Shown one piece after another: positions 1 through 7,382 of a stretch of DNA of 36,011 bases (position 1 is the stretch's first letter; every line of letters starts with the position of its first letter). Position numbers and translations under genes: made by a program. The DNA comes from an uncultured Clostridia bacterium (GTDB lineage: Bacteria > Bacillota > Clostridia > Christensenellales > CAG-917). The stretch covers positions 1-36,011 of the forward strand of contig CALWAF010000015.1 in NCBI GenBank assembly GCA_944372795.1, read 5' to 3'. The notes beneath the pieces were generated by a model. The model ran no database searches, had not been told where the DNA came from, and saw only the letters and a program-made list of their open reading frames with translations.

Positions 1-24
1 TTATCAAAAAGAACGAAAAGCATA

Positions 25-83
25 TCCCGCATTTTAGGAGGACTGCACTCTTCCCGAGTGGGGGAGGAAAGCCCGAATGGGGC
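25..83 (+). repeat. Dispersed repeat A, copy 1
   Basis: A block starting TCCCGCATTTTAGGAGGA and continuing into GGGGGAGGAAAGCCCGAA recurs almost unchanged at 12455-12513 in the same orientation. The middle of the two copies differs (here GCACTCTTCCCGAGT, there a segment ending in GACAC), while both ends are kept. No protein-like open frame is shared. It is a non-coding intergenic repeat of unknown function. Confidence 0.7.
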
Positions 84-128
84 TCCCCGCAAAATCGCCG
101 CAGGCAATTTTGTGGGGGTCCCCGGGTT

Positions 129-250
129 GGAGGGGGAACAATACTCCCATGTCAGGGGACGTACACCCGTTTTCATCTTTGAGCCCGCCGTACCCTCCGA
201 GCGGGCGTTGCATGAGTTCGCGTATAACTCCGAAACAAACGGGGACGGGG
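129..250 (+). repeat. Dispersed repeat B, copy 1
   Basis: About 120 bases, starting GGAGGGGGAACAATACTCCC and ending AAACAAACGGGGACGGGG. The same sequence with scattered changes lies inverted at 34741-34867, near the other end of the window, and a shorter partial copy is at 369-466. Conserved parts include CATGTCAGGGGACGTAC, CCCTCCGAGCGGG and CGTATAACTCCGAAACAAAC. Any reading frame through it is a by-product of the repeat. Confidence 0.8.
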
Positions 251-254
251 TAAA

Positions 255-294
255 AATGTTCAAACTCGGACGGGTACGTCCGAGTTTGAACATT
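255..294. repeat. 18-bp perfect palindrome with 4-base loop
   Basis: The arms 255-272 (AATGTTCAAACTCGGACG) and 277-294 are perfectly complementary around the loop GGTA. There is no T-run, so it is a poor intrinsic terminator. It sits among GGGGACG-containing repeats and may be part of a mobile or REP-like unit. Confidence 0.75.
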
Positions 295-368
295 TGCGCC
301 CCCGTGCCCCGCGTGCGGGGACCCCGGCTTGACCCCGTCCCCGTTGGTTTCTATGCGTTCCTAGTTTG

Positions 369-466
369 GGAAGGAGGGGGAACAACACTCCCATGTCAGG
401 GGCGTGCACCCTCTTTCACGTTTGAGCCCGCTCCACCCTCCACACACCCGCTCCGGCTATGAGTGT
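369..466 (+). repeat. Dispersed repeat B, copy 2 (partial)
   Basis: It repeats the first part of repeat B (GGAGGGGGAACAACACTCCC, then CATGTCAGGGGCGTGCACC, then TTTGAGCCCGC and CACCCTCC) and diverges before the terminal GGGGACGGGG. It is about 240 bases downstream of copy 1 in the same orientation. Confidence 0.65.
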
Positions 467-508
467 GCTGAACGCCGCCATTCGAATGCAGAATGCGAAA
501 GCCCCCTT

Positions 509-612
509 TTGAACAATTGGGGACGGGCTTATTTTGTTCAATTTTTGAACATAGGGGACGTGTTTGATTTGTTCAATTTTTGAACAAAATAAGCCCGTCC
601 CCAATTGTTCAA
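509..612. repeat. Large inverted repeat, 33-bp perfect arms (REP-like)
   Basis: Arms 509-541 and 580-612 are perfect reverse complements over 33 bases. A further 6 pairs (545-550 with 571-576) continue after three mismatches. The unit GTTCAATTTTTGAAC occurs twice inside, and GGGGACG heads recur in both arms and in the loop. This GGGGACG plus TTGAAC style resembles REP/BIME-type palindromes moved by Y1 (RAYT) transposases, but no transposase gene is present here. The rest of 613-701 shows nothing I can assign. Confidence 0.85.
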
Positions 613-701
613 TTTATTCGTCACATGCGCTCTGTCGGAGGGTGTTAAAACACACTCCGCGCTTGTCTGAAGACGGCGCCCCTACGGGATGATCCACAAT
701 C

Positions 702-729
702 AAAAGCGCGAGAGCTATTGCTCTCGCGC
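702..729 (-). terminator. Intrinsic terminator of the amino acid ABC importer operon
   Basis: Read on the minus strand, a perfect 10-bp GC-rich stem (GCGCGAGAGC with its complement, 706-715 and 720-729) with a 4-base loop is followed by TTTTG. It starts about 26 bases after the ATPase stop codon, where a terminator is expected. Confidence 0.85.
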
Positions 730-754
730 CGATGATGTCATGGGGCTTCTCCCC

Positions 755-1912
755 TCACAAAACCTTTGCCAAAAACTCGCGCAGCCTCGGATGCTGCGGA
801 TTCCCGAAAAACTCCTCGGGGTGCGCTTGCTCTAGCACTTTGCCTTCCGCCATGAAGAGTATGCGGGTGCCGACTTCGCGTGCAAATCCCATCTCGTGGG
901 TGACGATGACCATGGTCATGCCCTCATCGGCGACCTGTTTGATGAGGTCGAGCACTTCGCCGACCATCTCGGGGTCGAGGGCGGAAGTGGGCTCGTCGAA
1001 GAGCATGACTTTGGGGTTCATGGCAAGGGCGCGGACGATGGCGACGCGCTGCTTCTGCCCGCCCGAAAGGGTGGACGGATAGACGTCGGCTTTGTCCTCC
1101 AGCCCTATGCGCTGCAAGAGGCGCATCGCATTTGCCTCCGCGGCTTCGCGCACCGCCTTTGCGCTCTCTGCGGGGAGGGGCTTCTCCTCCATGGCGCAGA
1201 CGGGGACGGCGTGCGCAAGGGCGCGCTCCGTCTTCTCGAGTTTCGCCGTGACGGCAAGTTTCTTTTTGGTGAGTTCCGGGTCGTAAGAAACGACGCTCTT
1301 GCCCGCCACTTCATCCACCGTCTTTGTCTGCTCCCACGCCTCAACAATGGGTTCAAGCTCCGTTTTGAGCTGTTCAACCCTCTGTTTCAGCATTTCGCGC
1401 TTCTTTTCGATGCGCGCGTTATGCCCTGCTCCGAAGCGCTCGAACCACTTGTTGTAGAGTGGCACAAAGGTGTTGTGCATCTTGGCTTTCCGAAGGTCCG
1501 CGATGCCTATCTTGACGGGAGCGAGGGTGATGTTCTTCTTGACGGTGAGGTTGTTGAACAAGTTGAACTGCTGGAACACCATGCCCATCTTTCTGCGGTG
1601 CTCGTTGATGTCCACCTTGAGGTCTGCAAGGTCGACGCCCTCGAAGAATATCTGCCCGGAGGTCGGGTCTTCAAGGCAATTCAGACAGCGCAGGAATGTG
1701 GACTTGCCTCCGCCGGAGGGTCCGATGACCACCACCTTCTCCCCTTCGCGAACGCTCTCGGAGATGTCGTCCAGCACGAGCAGATCGCCGAACTTCTTGG
1801 TGAGGTTGACCACCTCGATGATGGGCTTGCCGGGCTCTGCGGACGCGGTGGCGTCATGGGTCAGAAGCGCCTCGTTTTGCACATTTTCATTTTGCAGCAA
1901 CTCTTCTGTCAC
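755..1912 (-). CDS. Polar amino acid ABC transporter ATP-binding protein with large internal insertion
   Basis: Cytoplasmic ATPase subunit of the GlnQ/HisP class, driving import with the adjacent permease and binding protein. From the GTG at 1912 it has 385 residues. Visible motifs are Walker [10 protein letters not shown] (64-72), Q-loop VFQQF (112-116), signature LSGGQ (282-286), Walker B VMLFDEP (302-308) and the switch His in VTHE (339). The family is normally about 240-250 residues. The excess is a charged, helix-prone segment at about 138-257, between the Q-loop and the signature, where a canonical protein has only some 15 residues, plus an N-terminal extension of about 30. The GTG start is chosen because AAAGGAGG lies about 10 bases upstream; an ATG at 1972 would add a Ser-rich tail and extend the overlap with the permease from 26 to 86 bases. 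All catalytic motifs are intact, so it should be active. Substrate specificity cannot be read from it. Confidence 0.92.
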   Translation of the reverse strand: MTEELLQNENVQNEALLTHDATASAEPGKPIIEVVNLTKKFGDLLVLDDISESVREGEKVVVIGPSGGGKSTFLRCLNCLEDPTSGQIFFEGVDLADLKVDINEHRRKMGMVFQQFNLFNNLTVKKNITLAPVKIGIADLRKAKMHNTFVPLYNKWFERFGAGHNARIEKKREMLKQRVEQLKTELEPIVEAWEQTKTVDEVAGKSVVSYDPELTKKKLAVTAKLEKTERALAHAVPVCAMEEKPLPAESAKAVREAAEANAMRLLQRIGLEDKADVYPSTLSGGQKQRVAIVRALAMNPKVMLFDEPTSALDPEMVGEVLDLIKQVADEGMTMVIVTHEMGFAREVGTRILFMAEGKVLEQAHPEEFFGNPQHPRLREFLAKVL

Positions 1913-2600
1913 TCTTGGCAAACCTCCTTTCGATAAGTCTGATGGCGATGGTGATGAGGACGACGATGACAAGGTAGAACGCCGCGAGCATGAGATAAGG
2001 GATTATGTACTCATAATTCGCGCTCGCAATGCCGCGGAATGCCTTGGTAAGGTCGACGACCGTGATGAAGCTCGTGACGGACGTCTCTTTCACCAGCACG
2101 ATAAATTCATTGCCCAGCGTCGGTATGATATTCTTGATCGCCTGCGGGATAACGATGCGGAGCATAGCGGTGGGATAACTGAGACCGAGCGCTCTGCCTG
2201 CCTCGAGCTGTCCCTGATCGACCGAATTTATGCCGCTGCGCATTATCTCGGAAACGTATGCACCGCTATTGAGGCCGAACACGATGACGGCGACCACGAC
2301 CGCGCTGTCGATGCGCACACCCATTGCGGGGAGCAAAACATAATAGACCAGCAACAGCTGGACTACCATAGGCGTACCGCGGAAGAAGCCGACATAGACG
2401 TCGGAGATCCTGCTCAATGTTTTCACGAAGGCGGAATACTTCGGGACGACTTTCGTCACCGCTATCAACATACCGATGACTATGCCGATGAGAAGCCCCC
2501 CGACCGCGATTATTATCGTAGCATAGAGGCCATCGAGCACTGTTCGATAGCCTCCATACGTTACGAATTGTTCAACGAATAATTGCCATTTATCGGCCAT
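1887..2600 (-). CDS. Polar amino acid ABC transporter permease
   Basis: Inner-membrane subunit of the HisM/GlnP/ArtQ family, 237 residues, the usual length. The first membrane segment is at about 25-47 and the last at about 200-222. The EAA loop that docks the ATPase is visible as [20 protein letters not shown], followed by IPQA. The start ATG at 2600 is preceded by AAAGGATG. It lies 11 bases downstream of the binding-protein gene and overlaps the ATPase gene by 26 bases, so the three are translated as a unit. Such permeases usually act as homodimers when, as here, only one permease gene is present. The residues that set substrate choice lie in the binding protein. Confidence 0.93.
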   Translation of the reverse strand: MADKWQLFVEQFVTYGGYRTVLDGLYATIIIAVGGLLIGIVIGMLIAVTKVVPKYSAFVKTLSRISDVYVGFFRGTPMVVQLLLVYYVLLPAMGVRIDSAVVVAVIVFGLNSGAYVSEIMRSGINSVDQGQLEAGRALGLSYPTAMLRIVIPQAIKNIIPTLGNEFIVLVKETSVTSFITVVDLTKAFRGIASANYEYIIPYLMLAAFYLVIVVLITIAIRLIERRFAKSDRRVAAK

Positions 2601-2611
2601 AACTCATCCTT

Positions 2612-3460
2612 TTACAGGGACTTCAAGATGTTCTCGACGTCCTCTTTCGTGGTGCATTCGTCAAAGGTCGTGTCACCGTCCTTCACTATGATGACCTGAT
2701 AAGATCTGTCATAATAGGATTCGGAGAAAGTCACGGAAACCTTGCGGGACTCGGTGACGGTAAGACCGGCGAGCGCGATGTCGATGCCGTTCTTGCCGAC
2801 GGAAGTCACGACAGAGTCAAACTCCATATCTTTGATGACGAGTTCCATGCCGAGCTCGTCCGCGATGCGCTTGGCGATCTCGATGTCGATGCCGACGAAG
2901 AGTTCGCCCTGCTTGGACTCAAACGGCGCAAATTCTGCGTTGGTCGCGAGAACGAGCTGATTCTTGCTGCTGTCCTGCACGCCTGCGGGCACACCGACAG
3001 GTTCATAGTCCTCGTTGTCGTAATTTGCGATGATCTGCGCAAGAGAACCGTCCGCCTTCATTTCCGCAAGCACTTCGTTGATGTCGGCAAGCAATTCGGG
3101 CTGCGCCTTGTCAACGCCGATCGCATACTGCTCGGTGCTGAGCGGTATGTCGATGATGTGCGCGCCGCCGACGTCCGCTGCCGCCGCTTTTGCGACTTCG
3201 ACGTCACCGACAACGTAAGAGATGTTGCCGTTGATCATATCCTGCACCGCCTGACCAATGCTGTCATAAGACTTCGCGGAGATGTTGGAGTAGCCGCTGA
3301 AGTTCATGTCCGCATTGCCCTGCAGATAGAACAGACCCGTAGTGCCCTGCTGGGCTCCGATCTTAACGCTGTTATCATTGCACGCGGCGAAGGCGAAGCA
3401 CGCGCCGACGAGGGTGGCGAGTGCGAGCACGATCACCATGATTTTGCTGAACTTTTTCAT
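2612..3460 (-). CDS. Amino acid ABC transporter substrate-binding lipoprotein, circularly permuted order of lobes
   Basis: Extracellular lipid-anchored receptor of the SBP_bac_3 family, 282 residues from the ATG at 3460 (TGGAGG just upstream). A lipoprotein signal (MKKFSKIMVIVLALATLVGA) leads to a lipobox FAAC with the modified Cys at 27. The order of the mature protein is unusual. Residues 33-148 match what is normally the second half of the family: KIGAQQGTTG, then YVVGD with its ligand-binding Asp, then YAIGVDKAQPELL and LAEMKADGSLAQIIANY. Residues 167-260 match what is normally the first half: LVLATNAEFAPFE, GIDIEIAKRIADELG, AGLTVTESRK with the carboxylate-binding Arg, and SYYDRSYQVIIVK. 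The C-terminus (TKEDVENILKSL, then stop) would in a normal protein run straight into the N-terminal KIGAQQG. Both ligand-contact sets are present, so it is probably functional. Substrate is unknown; a polar or general amino acid is likely. Confidence 0.9.
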   Translation of the reverse strand: MKKFSKIMVIVLALATLVGACFAFAACNDNSVKIGAQQGTTGLFYLQGNADMNFSGYSNISAKSYDSIGQAVQDMINGNISYVVGDVEVAKAAAADVGGAHIIDIPLSTEQYAIGVDKAQPELLADINEVLAEMKADGSLAQIIANYDNEDYEPVGVPAGVQDSSKNQLVLATNAEFAPFESKQGELFVGIDIEIAKRIADELGMELVIKDMEFDSVVTSVGKNGIDIALAGLTVTESRKVSVTFSESYYDRSYQVIIVKDGDTTFDECTTKEDVENILKSL

Positions 3461-3527
3461 ATATTGCCTCCATATCTGTTCTTGATATGCACACATACTA
3501 CCACCGCGTTTTATAAAACGCAAACGA

Positions 3528-3609
3528 TTTTGCATAAATTTCCGCAAATAGCGTATTATTTTGCATTATCGGCACATATTATGCAAAATTCGCGAGTCAT
3601 TATGCAAAT
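3528..3609. promoter_or_regulatory. Four helically phased TTTTGCATAA-like boxes (candidate operator array)
   Basis: Boxes are TTTTGCATAA (3528-3537), TTTTGCATTA (3559-3568), TTATGCAAAA (3579-3588) and TTATGCAAAT (3600-3609). The first two read on the plus strand and the last two are inverted. Their TGCA centres are 31, 20 and 21 bases apart, close to whole helical turns. They lie in an AT-rich gap between the divergent importer and branched-chain operons and could serve either or both. The binding protein is unknown. Confidence 0.6.
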
Positions 3610-3644
3610 ATACGTCCTCTCTGCCCGCCCGACGCGCTTTTTTC

Positions 3645-3673
3645 TTGACGGTTGGGCGCGGGTGATATAAAAT
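3645..3673 (+). promoter_or_regulatory. Sigma-A-type promoter of the ilv-leu operon
   Basis: TTGACG (3645-3650), a 17-base spacer and TAAAAT (3668-3673) form a good vegetative promoter. Expected transcription start is near 3680, giving a leader of about 60 bases before ilvB. No T-box signature (AGGGTGGNACC-like) is seen in the leader. Confidence 0.7.
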
Positions 3674-3702
3674 TAAGTGATAAATCTTTCTTTGAATAAG
3701 AC

Positions 3703-3748
3703 AAGGAGTTTGAGCGTGCGCGCGGCGCACGCGAACGGGAAATGCTGA
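3703..3748 (+). promoter_or_regulatory. ilvB leader: Shine-Dalgarno, 8-bp hairpin and 10-codon mini-ORF overlapping the ilvB start
   Basis: The only good ribosome site, AAGGAG (3703-3708), is 33 bases before the ilvB ATG. It is ideally placed for a GTG at 3716, which opens the mini-ORF VRAAHANGKC (Met first if used), whose TGA (3746-3748) lies just inside the ilvB start region. The same bases form a perfect 8-bp hairpin, GCGTGCGC (3714-3721) with GCGCACGC (3725-3732). Either the mini-ORF couples translation to ilvB, or the hairpin folds out and brings the ribosome site nearer the ATG. The peptide has no Leu, Ile or Val codon apart from its start, so classical attenuation by those tRNAs is not supported. 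Confidence 0.5.
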
Positions 3749-5313
3749 CAAGCGGTGCGAAGATCCTCGTGAGCTGCCTTGAGGAACAGGGCGTGCGCAA
3801 CATATTCGGCTATCCGGGGGCTAGCATACTCTCCGTCTACGACGCACTCGCGGTGTCGTCCATACGCCACGTGCTCACCGCGCACGAGCAGGGTGCGTGT
3901 TTCGCCGCCGAGGGCTACGCGAGGCGGAGCGGTCATGCGGGCGTGGTGCTGGCGACCTCCGGACCCGGTGCCACCAACCTCGTGACGGGGCTTGCGGACG
4001 CCTATATGGACAGCGTACCTCTCGTCGCCATAACGGGCAACGTCCCCCTCGCGCAGCTGGGGCACGACAGCTTTCAGGAAGTGGACATCTTCGACGTGTC
4101 CATGCCCGTCACCAAATACGGCATCATCGTAAAGAGCGCCTCGGAGATCGCTCCCGCCGTACGCAGGGCGTTCGCCCTCGCGGAGAGCGGCAGACGCGGT
4201 CCCGTGCTCATCGACATACCCTCCGACGTGCTGGACTGCTCGGCGGAATACGAGCCCGCCGTCCCGGAGCGTCCCTCCCCTCTCCTCCCCGACGAAGAGG
4301 AGATAAAGCGGGCTGCGGAACTCATCGCGAGAAGCTCCCGTCCCCTCATCTACGCGGGCGGCGGAGCGGCGGCTGCGGGCGCGGAGGACAGGATCCTCGA
4401 GCTCTCGCTGCGGCTCAAAGCGCCGGTGGTCACGTCCTATATGGGCATAGGCTGCTGTCCGCCCGACCATCCGCGTTTCCTCGGAGTGCTGTCCGACATC
4501 AACCTGAAAGCCGCCTCCGCGATGGCGGAGTGCGACCTCTTCATCACGGTGGGCGCGCGCTTCAACAGCAGATACGGCGCCTTCGGCGGACTGAAAAAAC
4601 GGCGCACTCCCCTTCTGCAATTCGATTCCGACCGCGCGGAGATAGACAAAAACGTCCCCGCGTCCGCGTCCGTCATCGCCGATGCCGCGCTCGCCCTCGA
4701 CGCCCTTCTTCCCCTCGTCCGCGAGAAGGATGAGGCGGAGTGGGCATACGACCTTCTGCCCGACAGCGCACAGGAAAACCGTGGCACGCGCATCATCCGC
4801 GCCCTCACCCGCGAGCTGGGCGACGGCGTCACCGTCACCACGGACGTGGGGTTGCATCAGGAGTGGGCGGCGCATAACGCGCAGGTGCGCACTCCCCGCC
4901 GTTTCCTCACCAGCGGAGGACTGGGCGCGATGGGCTTCGGCATGGGAGCGGCGATAGGCGCGCATTTCGCGAGCGGCGACGTCTGCCTCGTCATCACGGG
5001 GGACGGATCCTTCAACATGAACCTCAACGAGCTGACCACGGCGGTGAAACACCACGTGCCTCTCGTCGTCGCGGTGATGAACAACAACGCTCTCGGGATG
5101 ATCCGCAAGCTGCAGACGGCGCGCGGCACGAAGGGCTCGGCGATGAGCTCGCTGTATCTCGGCGTGGACTACGCCGCCCTCGCAAGAGCTATGGGCGCGC
5201 GCGGCGTCACCGTCACCGAGGAGGAAGACGTGGACGAAGCCGTAAAAAACGCACTCGACGGGACTCTCCCCGTTGTGATAGATTTCAGGATCCCGATCAA
5301 CACGGGCATTTAG
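3742..5313 (+). CDS. ilvB: Acetolactate synthase large (catalytic) subunit
   Basis: ThDP- and FAD-dependent enzyme joining two pyruvates (or pyruvate and 2-oxobutyrate) in the first common step of valine, leucine and isoleucine synthesis; cytoplasmic. 523 residues, somewhat shorter than the usual 550-570. The ThDP-activating Glu is in AHEQGA (49), the dimer-contact loop is SGPGATN (73-79), and the ThDP/Mg motif runs from GDGSFNMNLNE (420) to the NNN at 447-449. First gene of a seven-gene operon, 7 bases before its regulatory subunit ilvN. The ATG at 3742 has no adjacent ribosome site, and upstream codons in frame give no better start, which is why the leader hairpin and mini-ORF matter. IlvB, rather than a catabolic AlsS, is supported by the partner ilvN. 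Confidence 0.95.
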   Translation: MLTSGAKILVSCLEEQGVRNIFGYPGASILSVYDALAVSSIRHVLTAHEQGACFAAEGYARRSGHAGVVLATSGPGATNLVTGLADAYMDSVPLVAITGNVPLAQLGHDSFQEVDIFDVSMPVTKYGIIVKSASEIAPAVRRAFALAESGRRGPVLIDIPSDVLDCSAEYEPAVPERPSPLLPDEEEIKRAAELIARSSRPLIYAGGGAAAAGAEDRILELSLRLKAPVVTSYMGIGCCPPDHPRFLGVLSDINLKAASAMAECDLFITVGARFNSRYGAFGGLKKRRTPLLQFDSDRAEIDKNVPASASVIADAALALDALLPLVREKDEAEWAYDLLPDSAQENRGTRIIRALTRELGDGVTVTTDVGLHQEWAAHNAQVRTPRRFLTSGGLGAMGFGMGAAIGAHFASGDVCLVITGDGSFNMNLNELTTAVKHHVPLVVAVMNNNALGMIRKLQTARGTKGSAMSSLYLGVDYAALARAMGARGVTVTEEEDVDEAVKNALDGTLPVVIDFRIPINTGI

Positions 5314-5320
5314 GAGAACT

Positions 5321-5839
5321 ATGGACAACGCAACAAGACAGATCATTTCCATCCTAGTCAACAACCAGCCGGGCGTGCTCTCCCGCATCGCGGGGCTGTT
5401 CTCCCGACGCGGCTACAACATCGACGGGCTGACCGTCTGCGCCACCGAGGACGACAGGTGGTCGAGGATGACCATCACCGTCTGCGCCACGCAGAACACC
5501 GTGAAGCAGATCGTCGCACAGCTGGAAAAACAGGAGGACGTGGTGAAGGTCATGGACCTCGACCCCCGCGGCGTCGCCGCCCGCGATCTGCTGCTCATCA
5601 AAGTGGCGGTGTCGGGAGCCGCCCGCAGCGAGATCGTCGACCTCTGCACCGTCTTCGGCGCGAAAGCCGTGGACGTCAACCCCGACAGCATGATGCTGGA
5701 GCTCACGGGTTCCACCGACAAAGTGGACAGCTTCGTAAAGACGCTTGCCGCCTACGACATCATCGAGATGGCGCGCACGGGCGGAGCCGCCCTCGAAAGA
5801 GGGAGCGGCAGCCTGCGTGAGTCCGCCGAACTCAACTGA
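5321..5839 (+). CDS. ilvN: Acetolactate synthase small (regulatory) subunit
   Basis: Regulatory partner of IlvB, 172 residues, typical of the IlvH/IlvN family. The N-terminal ACT domain is at about 7-80, with the effector-binding stretch NNQPGVLSRIAGLFSRRGYN (14-33). The C-terminal ALS_ss_C domain follows (about 85-160). Known family members confer valine inhibition and stimulate the catalytic subunit. Its GGAG site overlaps the end of ilvB, and the ATG is 7 bases after the ilvB stop, so the two subunits are made together. Confidence 0.95.
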   Translation: MDNATRQIISILVNNQPGVLSRIAGLFSRRGYNIDGLTVCATEDDRWSRMTITVCATQNTVKQIVAQLEKQEDVVKVMDLDPRGVAARDLLLIKVAVSGAARSEIVDLCTVFGAKAVDVNPDSMMLELTGSTDKVDSFVKTLAAYDIIEMARTGGAALERGSGSLRESAELN

Positions 5840-5854
5840 CACCTACGAACCGAA

Positions 5855-7381
5855 ATGGACGCAACAAACAAGAGAAAGATCGTCATCTTCGACACCACCC
5901 TGCGCGACGGCGAACAGTCGCCGGGGTGCAGCATGCACATCAACGAAAAACTCGACGTCGCCGAAGCCCTCGAGCACCTCGGCGTGGACGTCATCGAGGC
6001 GGGTTTCCCCGCCGCGAGCGAAGGGGAACTGAAAGCGGTGCGGCAGATCGCATCCGTCATCCGCCGCTCCACCGTCGCCGCCCTCTGCCGTTGCAGGAAA
6101 GAGGACATCGACAAGGGCTGGGAGGCTGTGAAGGACGCCGTGCATCCCCGCATCCACATCTTCCTCGCCACGTCCCCCATACACCTCGAATATAAGCTGC
6201 GCATCGACGAGGACACCGCCATCGAGATGATCCGCTCCCACACCGAATACGCGCGCTCTCTCACCGAGGACGTGGAATTTTCCTTTGAGGACGCCACGCG
6301 CACTCCGCACGAGTTCCTCGCGCGCGCCGCGCGCACCGCGCTTGAAGCGGGAGCCACCACCCTCAACTTCCCCGACACCGTGGGCTACGCCACCCCCACC
6401 GAGATGAAGGCGATGATAAGCCATATCCGCGCCTCCGTCCCCGGGATAGACAACGCGGTCATCTCGGTGCACTGCCACAACGACCTCGGCATGGCGACGG
6501 CAAATTCCCTCGCCGCGGCGGAAGCGGGTGCGACGCAGATAGAGTGCACCGTCAACGGCATCGGCGAGCGCGCGGGCAACGCCGCCCTCGAAGAGATAGT
6601 GATGGCGTTGCGCACCAGACAGGACCGCTTCGGGCTCTATACGGACGTGGTGACGGAGAACATCTACCGCGTGAGCCAGCTGGTCAGCGGCATCGTCGGC
6701 ATCAAGCTCCCGCCCAACAAAGCGGTGGTGGGCAAGAACGCTTTCGTGCACGAGTCCGGCATACATCAACACGGCGTGCTCGCCAACAAAGCCACCTACG
6801 AGATAATGAGCCCGAAAGACATCGGAGTGCCCGAAAACACACTTTTCCTCGGAAAACACAGCGGTAAACATGCGTTTCGGGAACTTCTTGAGGAAATGGG
6901 CTACTCTCTCACCCCCGAACAGCTGGACGCCTACTTCCCACGCTATAAGGAGATCGCCGATCGCAAAAAAGAGGTCACGCGCGGGGACATCGACGCCCTG
7001 CTCTCGGGCATCTACCGCCGCAGGGTGAAACGCATATATTCCCTCAAAGATTACGAAGTGACCGCCTACAAAAACTCCGCGTCCGCGCTCATCTCGCTGG
7101 AAGCGGACGGCAAGGTGCACTCCGACAGGATGACGGGCGACGGACCCGTGGACGCGGGTTTCAAAGCCATCAACTCCCTCACGGGACAGAACTTCAAGCT
7201 GGTGGACTATCAGGTGCACTCCGTCTCCGAGGGCAAGGACGCTCTCGGCGAAGCCACGGTCAAACTGTCCTCCCCCGAGGACGGCAAGACCATGACGGGC
7301 AAGGGCATCTCCACCGACGTCTTGGAGGCGTCCCTCATCGCGTACATCAACGCCACCAACAAGCTGCTGCAAGAGGAGTGA
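5855..7381 (+). CDS. leuA: 2-isopropylmalate synthase
   Basis: Condenses acetyl-CoA with 2-oxoisovalerate, the committed step of leucine synthesis. 508 residues, the usual size with the C-terminal LeuA regulatory domain (about 385-508) that binds leucine. The N-terminal HMGL-like barrel shows [13 protein letters not shown] (12-24), with the metal Asp 13 and the catalytic Arg 17. The metal-binding HCHND is at 206-210, and [13 protein letters not shown] ends at 242. It follows ilvN by 15 bases, and a second enzyme of the same superfamily (cimA) starts 1 base after it. LeuA is preferred over homocitrate or citramalate synthase because of the full-length match to LeuA and the adjacent leuCDB. Confidence 0.94.
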   Translation: MDATNKRKIVIFDTTLRDGEQSPGCSMHINEKLDVAEALEHLGVDVIEAGFPAASEGELKAVRQIASVIRRSTVAALCRCRKEDIDKGWEAVKDAVHPRIHIFLATSPIHLEYKLRIDEDTAIEMIRSHTEYARSLTEDVEFSFEDATRTPHEFLARAARTALEAGATTLNFPDTVGYATPTEMKAMISHIRASVPGIDNAVISVHCHNDLGMATANSLAAAEAGATQIECTVNGIGERAGNAALEEIVMALRTRQDRFGLYTDVVTENIYRVSQLVSGIVGIKLPPNKAVVGKNAFVHESGIHQHGVLANKATYEIMSPKDIGVPENTLFLGKHSGKHAFRELLEEMGYSLTPEQLDAYFPRYKEIADRKKEVTRGDIDALLSGIYRRRVKRIYSLKDYEVTAYKNSASALISLEADGKVHSDRMTGDGPVDAGFKAINSLTGQNFKLVDYQVHSVSEGKDALGEATVKLSSPEDGKTMTGKGISTDVLEASLIAYINATNKLLQEE

Positions 7382-7382
7382 T

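Noticed and set aside
58..462. Open frame of 134 codons through the left-end repeats
   Set aside because: It is built from repeat B copies and palindromes, lacks a ribosome site, and its sequence is low-complexity repeat translation.
896..1936. Long plus-strand frame opposite the importer ATPase
   Set aside because: Antisense shadow of a gene with clear catalytic motifs; its His/Leu/Val-rich content is typical of the opposite strand of a GC-rich gene.
1913..1972. Upstream ATG start for the importer ATPase
   Set aside because: It adds a Ser-rich stretch encoded inside the permease gene and lacks a ribosome site; the GTG at 1912 has AAAGGAGG.
3674..3741. T-box or leucine attenuator before ilvB
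   Set aside because: No T-box core and no run of Leu, Ile or Val codons in the mini-ORF; the leader is too short.
3673..5388. 571-codon minus-strand frame opposite ilvB
   Set aside because: ilvB on the plus strand is unambiguous; the opposite frame has no recognisable domain or ribosome site.
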